Shown here: positions 34,737 through 44,195 of the stretch, one piece after another | Position numbering within the stretch: position 1 is the first letter of the stretch | Layout of the letters: each line of letters opens with the position of its first letter | DNA from: Streptomyces sp. NBC_00353 | Lineage (GTDB): Bacteria; Actinomycetota; Actinomycetes; Streptomycetales; Streptomycetaceae | Direction of reading: 5' to 3' | Length of the DNA stretch: 64,000 nt | Assembly: GCF_036108815.1 (NCBI RefSeq) | Contig: NZ_CP107985.1 | Location: 4,588,001-4,652,000, forward strand | Position numbers and translations under genes: made by a program | The notes under the pieces: model-generated | What the model was told of the DNA's origin: nothing | The model's database searches: none | Seen by the model: the letters and a program-made list of their open reading frames with translations, nothing else

Positions 34737-35684
34737 ATGTCACAGACCAACACCCTGATACGTGCGGAGTTCGACCTCTGCGCAAACATCCCCTCCCTGG
34801 CCGATCTGCGCACCTCCGTACTGAACAACGACTGGGAGTCGACCGAGGCGTACTTCGACTTCCTCGACCACGAGGACGACCGGGCGATCGCGTCGTCGGT
34901 GGTCACCGGCCTCAGCACCGCCGAGCGGTTCCTGGAGCAGGTCGTCGCCGAGCGGCCCGGATCCGCGCTGGCGCGGACGCTGCTCGCCGGGCGGTACATC
35001 GCCATCGGCTGGGCCATCCGCAGCTCGTACACCGCCGCCCATGTCTCGCAGTCCCAGTTCCGGCAGTTCCACAGCTGGCTGCGGCGCGCCGAGCAGTTGC
35101 TGATCGACGTCTGCGCCGAGCACCCCACGTACGCCCCGGCCTGGACCACCCGGCTGACCACCGCGCGCGGACTGGAGCTCGGGCAGAGCGAGGCGCGGCG
35201 GCGCTACGACCGGCTGGCGGAGCATCACCCGCACCACATCCAGGGGCAGCTGGCCCTGCTGCAGCAGCTGTGCCCGAAGTGGGGCGGCAGCTGGGAGGCC
35301 GCGTTCGGGTTCGCGCGGTCCTGCCTGGAGTCGGCGCCGCCCGGCAGCCACGCCGGACGGCTGATCGCCGGGGTGTATCTGGAGCAGTGGCTGGACGACT
35401 CCGAGGACGGCCGGAGCGACGTGCTGCGGCCGACCGCGGTACGGGACGAACTGCTGGCCGCCGCCGCCCGCTCCGTGCAGCATCCGGACTACCGGCCGGG
35501 CTTCCACTGGGTGGGCGACCACAACGAGTTCGCGGGGGCGCTGAGCCTGGGCGGCCACTACCGGGAGGCCGCGCCGTTCTTCCGCACGGTCGGCGACAAG
35601 GCGACCGAATCGCCCTGGGGCTACTACGGCGACAAGCAGGTCCAGTTCCTCAAGCACCGCAAGATCGCACTGGCGAAGGGCTGA
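34737..35684 (+). CDS. Helical-repeat (TPR-like) hypothetical protein
   Basis: 315 residues, soluble, rich in amphipathic helices. Segments such as RYIAIGWAIRSSYTAAHVSQ, LLQQLCPKWGGSWEAAFGFA and ending PWGYYGDKQVQFLKHRK suggest a DUF4034-like helical-repeat protein. It is clearly related to the 631-aa protein at 45069 (shared HVSxxQF, HH-x8-LQxLCxKWxGS, APPGS, FRTxG...PWxYxGD). Function unknown; a protein-protein scaffold is likely. The next gene, an M16-like peptidase, starts 4 bases after its stop. The ATG at 34737 follows GAGGA. Confidence 0.8.
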   Translation: MSQTNTLIRAEFDLCANIPSLADLRTSVLNNDWESTEAYFDFLDHEDDRAIASSVVTGLSTAERFLEQVVAERPGSALARTLLAGRYIAIGWAIRSSYTAAHVSQSQFRQFHSWLRRAEQLLIDVCAEHPTYAPAWTTRLTTARGLELGQSEARRRYDRLAEHHPHHIQGQLALLQQLCPKWGGSWEAAFGFARSCLESAPPGSHAGRLIAGVYLEQWLDDSEDGRSDVLRPTAVRDELLAAAARSVQHPDYRPGFHWVGDHNEFAGALSLGGHYREAAPFFRTVGDKATESPWGYYGDKQVQFLKHRKIALAKG

Positions 35685-35688
35685 GCCG

Positions 35689-37242
35689 ATGTCCCAGGAA
35701 ACCACCGCCACCGACCCGGACATCCGCACCACCGAGGTCGACTCCATCCGTACGGTGCTGGCCCCCGCTCCCGGCCCCGTCACCGCCGGGCTCTTCTTCC
35801 GCGTCGGGGTCGCCGACGAGACCCTCGCCACCGCCGGGATCACCCACCTGGTGGAGCACCTGGCGCTGCACCGGCACGGCGTCTCCGATCTGCACTACAA
35901 CGGCGCCACCGCCGCCACCTACACCCTCTTCCATGTCACCGGCACCCCCGACGAGGTCGTCACGTACCTCAACGGGGTCTGCGCGGCGCTGCGCGACCTG
36001 CCCGTGGAGCGGCTGGAGACCGAACGCGACATCCTCCGAACGGAAGCTGCGGGCCGCGGTCGCGGTCCCAACCACCGACTGCCGCTGTGGCGGTACGGAG
36101 CACAGGGCTACGGCCTCAGCAGCTACGCCGAGTACGGCACCTGGCATCTGACCGCGGACGCGGTGCGCGACTGGGCACGGACCCGGTTCACCCGGGACAA
36201 CGCCGTCCTGTGGATCACCAGTGACACCGTGCCCGACGGACTCGACCTGGCTCTTCCGGCCGGCTCCCCGCAGCCACCGCCCGTGGTGACGTCGGCGCTG
36301 CCCGTCACCCCGGCCTTCATCCACGGTGACGACGGCGGAGTCGTCCTGGACGGCATCGTCCGACGTTCCACGGCCGCCACGCTCCTCTGCGAGGTGCTCG
36401 GCCGTGCGCTCTACTCCGATCTGCGCCAGAACGGCGGCTACTCGTACATCGCCGACAGCAGCTACCACCCGCGCGACAACGACTTCGCGACCATCACCGC
36501 GTTCGCCGACGCCCTTCCCAAGAAGCAGGACGCGGTGGTCGGTGGCTTCGTGGACGTGCTGGCCAGGCTGCGGGCGGGCCGCATCGAGCAGTCCGAACTC
36601 GACTCGGCGCGTGCCAAGATCCTCAAGGTGTACGACACACCCGATGCCGGGGCGGCCAGACTGCCCTCGTACGCCCTGAACCTGCTCTGCGGACACCGGA
36701 ACCTCACCCCCGACGAGCACCGGGCCGAGCTGGCCGCCGTCACCGTCGGCGACCTGCGCGACGTGGCCCGCGAGCTGCACTCCACGGCACTGATCCAGGT
36801 GCCGGGCCGGGACGTCGAATGGGCCGGGTTCACGTCCGCCCCGCAGTGGTCCACCACGTCCCGGGCCCTCGCGGGGACCACGCACCGCTCCCCCGGGAAC
36901 GACGACGTGGCACTGGTCGTCGGCCCCAGGAGCGTCACGCTGCGCACCCCCGGCGGCGAGATCACCGTGCGGTACGAGGCCTGCGCCGCCCTGCAGGTCT
37001 TCCCGGACGGCGCCCGGCACCTCACGGGCCTCGACGGCTTCACCGTCGCGGTGGAACCGACGCTGTACGACCGGCTCGGCCCGGACCGGGTCGCGGTGAT
37101 CGACGCCGGGGTGCCGGCCGCCGCGGTGGTACGGATGCCGGAACGTGACGCCGACTCCATCCCCCGGCCCGCGTCCTCGCCCGGCGGCGGGCTGAAGAGC
37201 CGGACCCGGTCCGTGCTGAGGTCGCTGCGGATCGGCCGCTGA
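35689..37242 (+). CDS. M16-like (insulinase family) zinc peptidase
   Basis: 517 residues. Inverted zinc motif HLVEH (His53, Glu56, His57) with a downstream acidic ligand candidate at Glu112 or Glu119. The second M16 half carries LYSDLRQNGGYSYIADSSY, the substrate-clamping Arg/Tyr region. Residues about 390-500 form an extra beta-rich domain (VALVVGPRSVTLRTPGGE) not typical of M16. No signal peptide, so cytoplasmic. Adjacent to the helical-repeat gene (4-base gap), so probably partners. M16 peptidases act on small or unfolded peptides, including in RiPP maturation; the substrate here is unknown. Confidence 0.82.
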   Translation: MSQETTATDPDIRTTEVDSIRTVLAPAPGPVTAGLFFRVGVADETLATAGITHLVEHLALHRHGVSDLHYNGATAATYTLFHVTGTPDEVVTYLNGVCAALRDLPVERLETERDILRTEAAGRGRGPNHRLPLWRYGAQGYGLSSYAEYGTWHLTADAVRDWARTRFTRDNAVLWITSDTVPDGLDLALPAGSPQPPPVVTSALPVTPAFIHGDDGGVVLDGIVRRSTAATLLCEVLGRALYSDLRQNGGYSYIADSSYHPRDNDFATITAFADALPKKQDAVVGGFVDVLARLRAGRIEQSELDSARAKILKVYDTPDAGAARLPSYALNLLCGHRNLTPDEHRAELAAVTVGDLRDVARELHSTALIQVPGRDVEWAGFTSAPQWSTTSRALAGTTHRSPGNDDVALVVGPRSVTLRTPGGEITVRYEACAALQVFPDGARHLTGLDGFTVAVEPTLYDRLGPDRVAVIDAGVPAAAVVRMPERDADSIPRPASSPGGGLKSRTRSVLRSLRIGR

Positions 37243-37259
37243 GGCTGATGCCCCCGCGG

Positions 37260-37527
37260 CTGCAGGTGGGGGACCGGCCCCGGAGCGGGACGGCCCCCCG
37301 CTCGTCCTGGCGAGGAGCCGGCTGCGGGGAACCTGGCAGGACAGCTCGTATTCGCCGCGAACGGCACCTTCAGCGCCACGGAGGTGTCCGTCGGGTTCGC
37401 CCCCGGCGATGTCAGTGGCGAACTCGTGGCCAGGGGCAAGCCCGATTCCGCCCTCCTGTGGACCTTCATCGGCGACCCCGACAGCGGAGAGCTCTGTGTG
37501 CTCAGGAAAGTGAGCACACAACCGTAG
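37260..37527 (+). pseudogene. Decayed secreted lipoprotein gene remnant
   Basis: Two frames read as one protein if a shift near 37335-37345 is allowed: first DGPPLVLARSRLRGTWQDSS, then QLVFAANGTFSATEVSVGF and finally LLWTFIGDPDSGELCVLRK to the TAG at 37525. The pattern (GTW, FxADGTF, xxGDPDSGE) resembles small Streptomyces lipoproteins of unknown function, with the signal peptide and the middle missing. No start codon or ribosome-binding site survives. Confidence 0.55.
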
Positions 37528-37613
37528 GCGGCACGTCCGGAACGAGCCCTTTCGTCTCCCCACGTGACCGACCCCACCCCCCACTCCGTTAAAACTCCCG
37601 CAACAATGAACTC

Positions 37614-38609
37614 GTGATCACTTCGCCGCCACGGAGCACCCAGCGACGCGCCGAGCACGCTTCGACGCCGTACGTCGACCTGTCGCGTGCCGAATGGAGT
37701 GCCCTGCGCGACAAGACCCCGCTGCCGCTGACCGCCGCCGAGGTCGAGCAGCTGCGCGGGCTCGGGGACGTCATCGACCTCGACGAGGTGCGGGACGTCT
37801 ACCTGCCGCTCTCCCGGCTCCTGAACCTCTACGTCCAGGCCACCTCCGGCCTGCGCGGCGCCCTCAACACCTTCCTCGGGGACGCGGGCAACGGCCACGG
37901 TGCGCAGCGCGGCACTCCTTTCGTCATAGGGGTCGCGGGCAGTGTCGCCGTCGGCAAGTCCACCAGCGCCCGTATCCTCCAGGCGCTGCTGGCCCGCTGG
38001 CCCGAGCACCCCCGGGTCGAGCTGGTGACCACGGACGGGTTCCTGCTGCCGATGAAGGAGCTCCAGGCGCGCGGGCTGATGTCGCGCAAGGGGTTCCCGG
38101 AGTCGTACGACCGACGCGCCCTGACCCGCTTCGTCGCCGACATCAAGGCCGGCAAGGACGAGGTGACCGCGCCCGTCTACTCGCACCTGATCTACGACAT
38201 CGTGCCGGGCGAGCGGCTCACCGTACGCCGCCCCGACATCCTGATCGTCGAGGGCCTCAACGTGCTGCAGCCCGCGCTGCCCGGCAAGGACGGCCGCACC
38301 AGGGTCGGGCTCGCCGACTACTTCGACTTCAGTGTGTACGTGGACGCGCGGGCCGAGGACATCGAGACCTGGTATCTCAACCGCTTCCGCAAACTGCGCG
38401 AGACCGCGTTCCAGAACCCGTTCTCGTACTTCCGTAAGTACACACAGGTCTCCGAGGAGGAGGCCATGGAGTACGCCCGCACGATGTGGCGGACCATCAA
38501 CAAGCCCAACCTGCTGGAAAATGTGGCCCCCACCCGGGGCCGTGCCACCCTGGTGCTGCGCAAGGGCCCGGATCACAAGGTCCAACGTCTGTCGCTGCGC
38601 AAACTCTGA
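37614..38609 (+). CDS. coaA: Type I pantothenate kinase
   Basis: 331 residues. Phosphorylates pantothenate, the first committed step to coenzyme A. P-loop GVAGSVAVGKST (about 106-117), TTDGFLLP and SRKGFPESYD are family signatures; RKYTQVSEEEA and the C-terminal RATLVLRKGPDHKV are present. The GTG at 37614 has no clear ribosome-binding site. Upstream lies the decayed lipoprotein remnant. Confidence 0.95.
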   Translation: MITSPPRSTQRRAEHASTPYVDLSRAEWSALRDKTPLPLTAAEVEQLRGLGDVIDLDEVRDVYLPLSRLLNLYVQATSGLRGALNTFLGDAGNGHGAQRGTPFVIGVAGSVAVGKSTSARILQALLARWPEHPRVELVTTDGFLLPMKELQARGLMSRKGFPESYDRRALTRFVADIKAGKDEVTAPVYSHLIYDIVPGERLTVRRPDILIVEGLNVLQPALPGKDGRTRVGLADYFDFSVYVDARAEDIETWYLNRFRKLRETAFQNPFSYFRKYTQVSEEEAMEYARTMWRTINKPNLLENVAPTRGRATLVLRKGPDHKVQRLSLRKL

Positions 38610-38635
38610 GACTCCGACCTCCCGGGAGTACCCGC

Positions 38636-39595
38636 GTGCTGCACCTGCGCCTGATCGTCCCCGCCGACCGTACGGACGAGGTGCTGCATCTCGTCGAGCA
38701 CACTGTCGGCACCACGCATCTGGTGGTGCTGCCCGCGGCCGCCCGTGACCCGGCGGGCGATGTGGTGCTGTGCGACGTGGCGCGCGAGGCGGGCGACGAG
38801 CTGATCAACGCCCTGCGCACACTCGGTGTCGACGAGTCCGGCTCGATCACCGTCGAGCACTCGGACCTGACGCTCTCCGCCCTCGCCGACCGGGCCAAGA
38901 AGGACGCTCCGGGCGAGGGCGTGGACGCGGTGCTGTGGGAGAAGCTGACGGACGCGACCCAAGAGGAGTCGACGTTCAGCATCACCTATGCGGCATTCCT
39001 CTCGGTCGCGACGATGCTCGCCGCCTGCGGTGTGATGCTCGACAACGCGATCCTGATCGTGGGCGCGATGGCGGTGGGCCCTGAGTTCGGGCCGCTGGCC
39101 GGTATCTCCACGGCGCTGGTGCAGCGCGCCCCCCGTCTGGCGTGGCGTTCGCTGTGGACGCTGATCGCCGGGTTCGCCGTCGCGATAGTGGTGACGGTCG
39201 GGTTCGCCTGGATGATGAACGCCTTCGGGCTGTTCACGGAGGCGATGGTCGAGGCGGCCCGGCCCAACACGGCGTTCATCTGGAAGCCGGACTGGATGTC
39301 GTTCGTGGTGGCGTTCCTGGCGGGCATCGCGGGGACACTCTCCCTCACCTCGACGAAGTCCGGGGCGCTGATCGGCGTCGCGATCTCGGTGACGACCGTG
39401 CCGGCCGCGGCCAATGCCGCGGTGGCGTTCAGCTACCGGGACTACGGACAGATGTGGGGCTCGGTGGGCCAGCTGATGGCGAACCTCGCCGGGATCGTGC
39501 TCGCGGGGACACTGACGCTGCTGCTCCAGAAGGCGCTGTGGGCAGCCCACCGCCGCCGGACCGCCGCCACGGCCTCGGGCGCCGCCCAGGCCTGA
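38636..39595 (+). CDS. DUF389 membrane protein
   Basis: 319 residues. N-terminal cytoplasmic domain (about 1-105, LHLRLIVPADRTDEVLHLVE, ferredoxin-like) followed by about six transmembrane helices with the family pattern NAILIVGAMAVGPEFGPLAGI. Function unknown; related to TIGR00341 proteins. The GTG at 38636 follows GGGAGTA and is 26 bases after coaA; a longer frame to 38486 would overlap coaA and add a non-conserved segment. Confidence 0.88.
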   Translation: MLHLRLIVPADRTDEVLHLVEHTVGTTHLVVLPAAARDPAGDVVLCDVAREAGDELINALRTLGVDESGSITVEHSDLTLSALADRAKKDAPGEGVDAVLWEKLTDATQEESTFSITYAAFLSVATMLAACGVMLDNAILIVGAMAVGPEFGPLAGISTALVQRAPRLAWRSLWTLIAGFAVAIVVTVGFAWMMNAFGLFTEAMVEAARPNTAFIWKPDWMSFVVAFLAGIAGTLSLTSTKSGALIGVAISVTTVPAAANAAVAFSYRDYGQMWGSVGQLMANLAGIVLAGTLTLLLQKALWAAHRRRTAATASGAAQA

Positions 39596-39606
39596 GCGAA
39601 GCGCCG

Positions 39607-39636
39607 GAGGGGCCCGATGCATGCATCGGGCCCCTC
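39607..39636. terminator. Terminator between DUF389 gene and glmM
   Basis: Perfect inverted repeat, arms GAGGGGCCCGATGCA and TGCATCGGGCCCCTC (39607-39621 and 39622-39636), between two converging genes. Confidence 0.85.
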
Positions 39637-39663
39637 GGCGCTCGGGAACAGCAGGACGACGCG

Positions 39664-41025
39664 CTACCCGAGCGCGGACTTCACCACATCGGCCAGCCGC
39701 CCGGCCACCGAGCGCGCCTGCTCGATGTCGGCCGCCTCGACCATGACCCGCACCAGCGGCTCGGTGCCCGACTGGCGCAGCAGTACGCGGCCGGTGTCAC
39801 CCAGCTCGCGCTCCGCCTCGTCGATCGCGGCCGCCAGCTCCGCCGACGTCTCCACCCGGGACTTGTCGACGTCCGGGACGTTGATCAGGATCTGCGGGAG
39901 CCGCTGCATGACGCCGGCGAGTTCGGCGAGCGTACGGCCGGTGGCCACGACCCGGGCCGCCAGCAGCAGGCCGGTCAGCGTGCCGTCGCCGGTCGTGGCG
40001 TGGTCGAGGACGATGACATGGCCGGACTGCTCGCCGCCCAGCGCGAAGCCCTCGGCCTTCATCGACTCCAGTACGTACCGGTCGCCGACGGCGGTCTGGA
40101 CGACGTGTATGCCCTCACGCTCCATGGCGATCTTGAAGCCGAGGTTGGACATGACCGTGCCGACCACGGTGTCCTTGCGCAGCTGTCCGGCCTCGCGCAT
40201 GGCGAGGGCGAGCACGGCCAGGATCTGGTCGCCGTCGACCTCCTCGCCCGAGGCGTCCACGGCGAGGCAGCGGTCGGCGTCGCCGTCGTGCGCGATACCG
40301 AAGTCGGCGTGGTGCTCGACGACGGCGGCCTTCAGCAGGTCCAGATGGGTGGAACCGCAGCCGGCGTTGATGTTCAGACCGTCCGGGGCCGCACCGATCG
40401 TGATCACCTCGGCGCCGGCCCGTGCGAAGGCCTCGGGCGAGACCCGGGCGGCCGCGCCGTGCGCCTCGTCGAGGACGATCTTCAGCCCGTCGAGCCGGTT
40501 CGGCAGGACCGCGACGAGGTGCGCCACATACCGGTCGAAGCCCTCTGCGTACTCCGTGACACGGCCCACACCGGCACCCGTCGGACGCTCCCACGGCGCA
40601 CCGGTGCGGTGCTGCTCGTACAGCGTCTCGATCCGGTCCTCGAGCTCGTCGGAGAGCTTGTGACCACCACGGGCGATGAACTTGACCCCGTTGTCCGGCA
40701 TGGCGTTGTGGCTGGCGGAGAGCATCACGCCGAGGTCGGCGCCCAGCGCGCCGGTGAGGTACGCCACCGCGGGGGTGGGCAGCACACCGACGCGCAGGAC
40801 GTCCACGCCGGCGCTCGCCAGACCGGCCACGACGGCGGCCTCCAGGAACTCTCCGGACGCGCGTGGGTCACGGCCCACCACGGCTGTCGGCCGCCGGCCT
40901 CCGTCGAGGGTGCCCGTCTCAGCAAGCACATGCGCCGCAGCCACCGACAGACCGAGCGCGAGCTCGGCCGTCAGATCCGCATTGGCGACACCGCGTACAC
41001 CGTCCGTGCCGAAGAGTCGTCCCAC
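39664..41025 (-). CDS. glmM: Phosphoglucosamine mutase
   Basis: 453 residues. Converts glucosamine 6-phosphate to glucosamine 1-phosphate on the way to UDP-GlcNAc. Phosphoserine loop MLSASHNAMPDNG (Ser105), metal-binding HDGDADR and C-terminal RQSGTEPLVRVM are intact. The GTG at 41025 (VGRLFGTDGVRG) fits the family; the open frame to 41103 is leader. Partner of glmS in the same pathway 7 kb away, and downstream of rpsI as in other actinobacteria. Confidence 0.96.
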   Translation of the reverse strand: MGRLFGTDGVRGVANADLTAELALGLSVAAAHVLAETGTLDGGRRPTAVVGRDPRASGEFLEAAVVAGLASAGVDVLRVGVLPTPAVAYLTGALGADLGVMLSASHNAMPDNGVKFIARGGHKLSDELEDRIETLYEQHRTGAPWERPTGAGVGRVTEYAEGFDRYVAHLVAVLPNRLDGLKIVLDEAHGAAARVSPEAFARAGAEVITIGAAPDGLNINAGCGSTHLDLLKAAVVEHHADFGIAHDGDADRCLAVDASGEEVDGDQILAVLALAMREAGQLRKDTVVGTVMSNLGFKIAMEREGIHVVQTAVGDRYVLESMKAEGFALGGEQSGHVIVLDHATTGDGTLTGLLLAARVVATGRTLAELAGVMQRLPQILINVPDVDKSRVETSAELAAAIDEAERELGDTGRVLLRQSGTEPLVRVMVEAADIEQARSVAGRLADVVKSALG

Positions 41026-41204
41026 TGGTGTCCTCCGAAGATGCTCCGAAACCGAACCGCAAAAACAAAACAAGCCATCACAAGTCAAAACGACTGAGGG
41101 CAAGACGCAAGGCGAGACGCGTGGCGACGCGAAGAGTGATGCCGACCAGGGCGGGCCTATGAACGTCTCATGCCGTTATACGCCCGAGGGCGCCTATAGA
41201 CGAA

Positions 41205-41237
41205 CGCCCCGGAGGCACGAGAAGTGCCGCCGGGGCG
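41205..41237 (-). terminator. rplM-rpsI operon terminator
   Basis: 14-bp stem with one mismatch (41205-41218 and 41224-41237), loop GAGAA, 28 bases after the rpsI stop. Confidence 0.8.
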
Positions 41238-41264
41238 AACGTGTAAAGCAGCTGAGCAGGCGGA

Positions 41265-41792
41265 TTAGCGCTTGCTGTACTGCGGGGCCTTACGGGCCTT
41301 CTTGAGACCGGCCTTCTTGCGCTCGACCGCACGGTCGTCGCGGGAGAGGAAGCCGGCCTTCTTCAGCGGGGCGCGGTTGTTGTCCACGTCCGCCTCGTTC
41401 AGCGCACGGGCGACACCGAGGCGCAGGGCACCGGCCTGACCCGAGACGCCGCCACCCGAGATGCGGGCGATGACGTCGTAGCGGTTGTCGAGCTCGAGCA
41501 CCTTGAAGGGCTCGTTGACTTCCTGCTGGTGCACCTTGTTGGGGAAGTAGTCCTCAAGGGTGCGACCGTTGATCTTCCACTTGCCGGTGCCCGGAACGAT
41601 CCGGACGCGGGCAATGGCGTTCTTCCGACGGCCAAGGCCGGCGGCGGGCTGCGGGTCGCCGAAGCGGGACGCCAGCGACTCGCTGGTGTACTCGCCCTCG
41701 ACGGGAACCTCGGACTCGAAGGTGGTCACCTCGGCGAAGACCTCTTCGCCCTCGGTGCCCTCGATGGGGTTCTCAACAGTGGTCTCGGCCAC
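41265..41792 (-). CDS. rpsI: 30S ribosomal protein S9
   Basis: 175 residues. Body GRRKNAIARVRIVPGTGKWKI and C-terminal RKAPQYSKR tail, which reaches the P-site tRNA. An acidic N-terminal extension of about 45 residues is typical of actinobacteria. The ATG at 41792 follows rplM by 45 bases. Confidence 0.97.
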   Translation of the reverse strand: MAETTVENPIEGTEGEEVFAEVTTFESEVPVEGEYTSESLASRFGDPQPAAGLGRRKNAIARVRIVPGTGKWKINGRTLEDYFPNKVHQQEVNEPFKVLELDNRYDVIARISGGGVSGQAGALRLGVARALNEADVDNNRAPLKKAGFLSRDDRAVERKKAGLKKARKAPQYSKR

Positions 41793-41837
41793 GATTCTCC
41801 TCAGATCTTTCTTTATGTCTTTGGGGGGAGGCCGGAA

Positions 41838-42281
41838 CTACTGCGCGACCTGGGTGATCTCGAACGGGACCGGCTGCTGAGCAGCGTGCGGGTGCTGGTC
41901 GCCCGCGTAGACCTTGAGCTTCGAGAGCATCTGACGGCCCAGGGTGTTCTTGGGGATCATGCCCTTGATGGCCTTCTCGATGGCCTTCTCCGGGTTCTTG
42001 GAGAGCAGCTCGTCGTAGCGCACGGAGCGCAGACCACCCGGGAACCCGGAGTGGCGGTACGCCATCTTCTGGGTCTTCTTGTTGCCGGAGAGGTGAACCT
42101 TCTCGGCGTTGATGATGATGACGAAGTCGCCCATGTCCATGTGGGGGGCGTAAATCGCCTTGTGCTTGCCTCGGAGGAGGTTCGCAGCCGTGGTGGCCAG
42201 ACGACCCAGGACGATGTCCTCGGCGTCGATGATGTGCCACTGGCGAGTGACATCGCCGGGCTTGGGGCTGTACGTACGCAC
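41838..42281 (-). CDS. rplM: 50S ribosomal protein L13
   Basis: 147 residues, standard length. WHIIDAEDIVLGRLATTAANLLRGK and GMIPKNTLGRQMLSKLKVYAG are family segments. First gene of the rplM-rpsI unit; the 227-base upstream gap to the ABC-F gene is its control region. Confidence 0.97.
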   Translation of the reverse strand: MRTYSPKPGDVTRQWHIIDAEDIVLGRLATTAANLLRGKHKAIYAPHMDMGDFVIIINAEKVHLSGNKKTQKMAYRHSGFPGGLRSVRYDELLSKNPEKAIEKAIKGMIPKNTLGRQMLSKLKVYAGDQHPHAAQQPVPFEITQVAQ

Positions 42282-42508
42282 TTCGTAGCCTTCGCTTCTT
42301 CAGTGGATGAGGTCCAGACACATGGCACCCCTGAAGCGATCATGCAGCTGGGGCCCACAATGCCGGGAACGCTGTCCGTATGCGAGCCACTGGTAACTGC
42401 TCCAGAGAACCTACGTAAGGGCTCTTCGCGTGAGAACGACGAAGCCGATACGTATAACAACCCCCGACAGTACCCGTCCCGCCCGGGACGGGTCAAAACG
42501 CGCCGGCC

Positions 42509-44128
42509 CTACCGCGCCCGCTCCACCCGCCGCTCGTCCCACACCGGCTCCACGGTCTCCCGCACCACCCCGTCCGACCCGAACACCAGATAGCGGTCGA
42601 ACGACTTCGCGAACCACCGGTCGTGCGTGACGGCCATCACGGTCCCGTCGTACGCCTCGAGACCGTCCTGCAGCGCCTCCGCCGACTCCAGGTCCAGGTT
42701 GTCCGTCGGCTCGTCCAGCAGCAGCGCGGTGGTCCCCGCCAGCTCCAGCAGCAGGATCTGGAACCGCGCCTGCTGCCCGCCGGACAGCTTCTCGAAGGGC
42801 TGGTCCCCCTGCCGCTCCAGCTCGTACCGGCGCAGTACCGACATGGCCCCGCCCCGGTCCTTCGCGTGCTCGGTCCACAGGATCTCGACGAGCGTGTGCC
42901 CCATCAGCTCCGGATGGGCGTGCGTCTGCGCGAAGTGCCCGGGCGCGACCCGCGCGCCGAGTTTCCACTCGCCCGTGTGCGCCACCGGCTCCCCAGCCAG
43001 CAGCCGCAGGAAGTGTGACTTGCCCGACCCGTTCGAGCCGAGGACGGCGACCCGTTCCCCATAGAAGATCTCCAGGTCGAACGGTTTCATCAGCCCGGTC
43101 AGTTCGAGCCCCTTGCAGGTCACGGCGCGCACACCGGTCCGGCCGCCGCGCAGCCGCATCTTGATGTCCTGCTCGCGCGGCGGCTCCGGCGGCGGCCCCG
43201 CGTCCTCGAACTTCTTGAAGCGGGTCTGCATGGCCCGGTAGCGCGACGCCATGTCGGGGCTGATCGCCGCCTGCTGCCGCAGCCGGTGGACCAGCGCCTT
43301 CAGCCGGGCGTGCTCCTCCTCCCAGCGCCGCAGCAGCTCCTCGAACCGCGCGAACCGGTCCTTGCGGGCCTGGTGGTACGTGTCGAAGCCGGCGCCGTGC
43401 ACCCACACATCGCTGCCCGCCGGGCTGGGCTCCACGCTGACGATCTTCTCGGCGGCCCGGGACAGCAGCTCCCGGTCGTGGGAGACGAAGAGGACCGTCT
43501 TCCGCGTCTCCTTGAGCTTCGACTCCAGCCACCGCTTGCCGGGGACGTCGAGATAGTTGTCCGGCTCGTCGAGCAGCAGCACCTCGTCCGGACCGCGCAG
43601 CAGCGCCTCCAGCACGAGCCGCTTCTGCTCACCCCCGCTGAGCGTCCGCACCTCACGCCACTGCGCCTTCTCGTACGGAACACCGAGCGCGGCCATGGTG
43701 CACATGTCCCAGACGGTCTCGGCCTCGTATCCGCGGGCCTCCGCCCAGTCGCTGAGGGCCTGCGCGTACTTCATCTGCGCGGCCTCGTCGTCGACGGTGA
43801 GGATCAGCTCCTCGGCCCTGTCGACCGCCTGCGCGGCCTCCCGGATGCGCGGCTGGGCGACGGAGACGAGCAGGTCCCTGACCGTACGGTCGTCCCGGAC
43901 CGAGCCCACGAACTGCGGCATCACCCCGAGCCCGCCGCTCACCGACACGGTGCCGCCGTGCGGCTGGAGCTCCCCGGACAGGAGTCGCAGCAGCGTCGTC
44001 TTTCCGGCGCCGTTCGCCCCGACGAGGGCCACGACGGCCCCGTCCGCGACCCGGAACGAAGCATCGCCGAGCAGCACCCGCCCGTCCGGTAGGTAGTACT
44101 CCAGATGACCCGCTTCAAGATGTCCCAT
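42509..44128 (-). CDS. ABC-F family ATPase
   Basis: 539 residues, two ABC cassettes without membrane segments. Walker A GANGAGKTTLL and GSNGSGKSHFL; signatures LSGGEQKRLV and LSGGQQARFQ; Walker B VLLLDEPDNYLDVP and ALLLDEPTDNLDLES. ABC-F proteins act on ribosomes in translation or antibiotic protection; the inter-domain linker (about 225-290) is long and basic, as in ribosome-acting members. The ATG at 44128 (MGHLEAGHLEYYL) is chosen: GACAAT lies about 7 bases upstream, consistent with a leaderless message; a GTG at 44143 is the alternative. Confidence 0.9.
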   Translation of the reverse strand: MGHLEAGHLEYYLPDGRVLLGDASFRVADGAVVALVGANGAGKTTLLRLLSGELQPHGGTVSVSGGLGVMPQFVGSVRDDRTVRDLLVSVAQPRIREAAQAVDRAEELILTVDDEAAQMKYAQALSDWAEARGYEAETVWDMCTMAALGVPYEKAQWREVRTLSGGEQKRLVLEALLRGPDEVLLLDEPDNYLDVPGKRWLESKLKETRKTVLFVSHDRELLSRAAEKIVSVEPSPAGSDVWVHGAGFDTYHQARKDRFARFEELLRRWEEEHARLKALVHRLRQQAAISPDMASRYRAMQTRFKKFEDAGPPPEPPREQDIKMRLRGGRTGVRAVTCKGLELTGLMKPFDLEIFYGERVAVLGSNGSGKSHFLRLLAGEPVAHTGEWKLGARVAPGHFAQTHAHPELMGHTLVEILWTEHAKDRGGAMSVLRRYELERQGDQPFEKLSGGQQARFQILLLELAGTTALLLDEPTDNLDLESAEALQDGLEAYDGTVMAVTHDRWFAKSFDRYLVFGSDGVVRETVEPVWDERRVERAR

Positions 44129-44195
44129 GCACAGCATTGTCACGGCCCGCGAAGCCCTGGCCCAACCGGTTTACGTTCCGTCTAGGATTCGCGGC

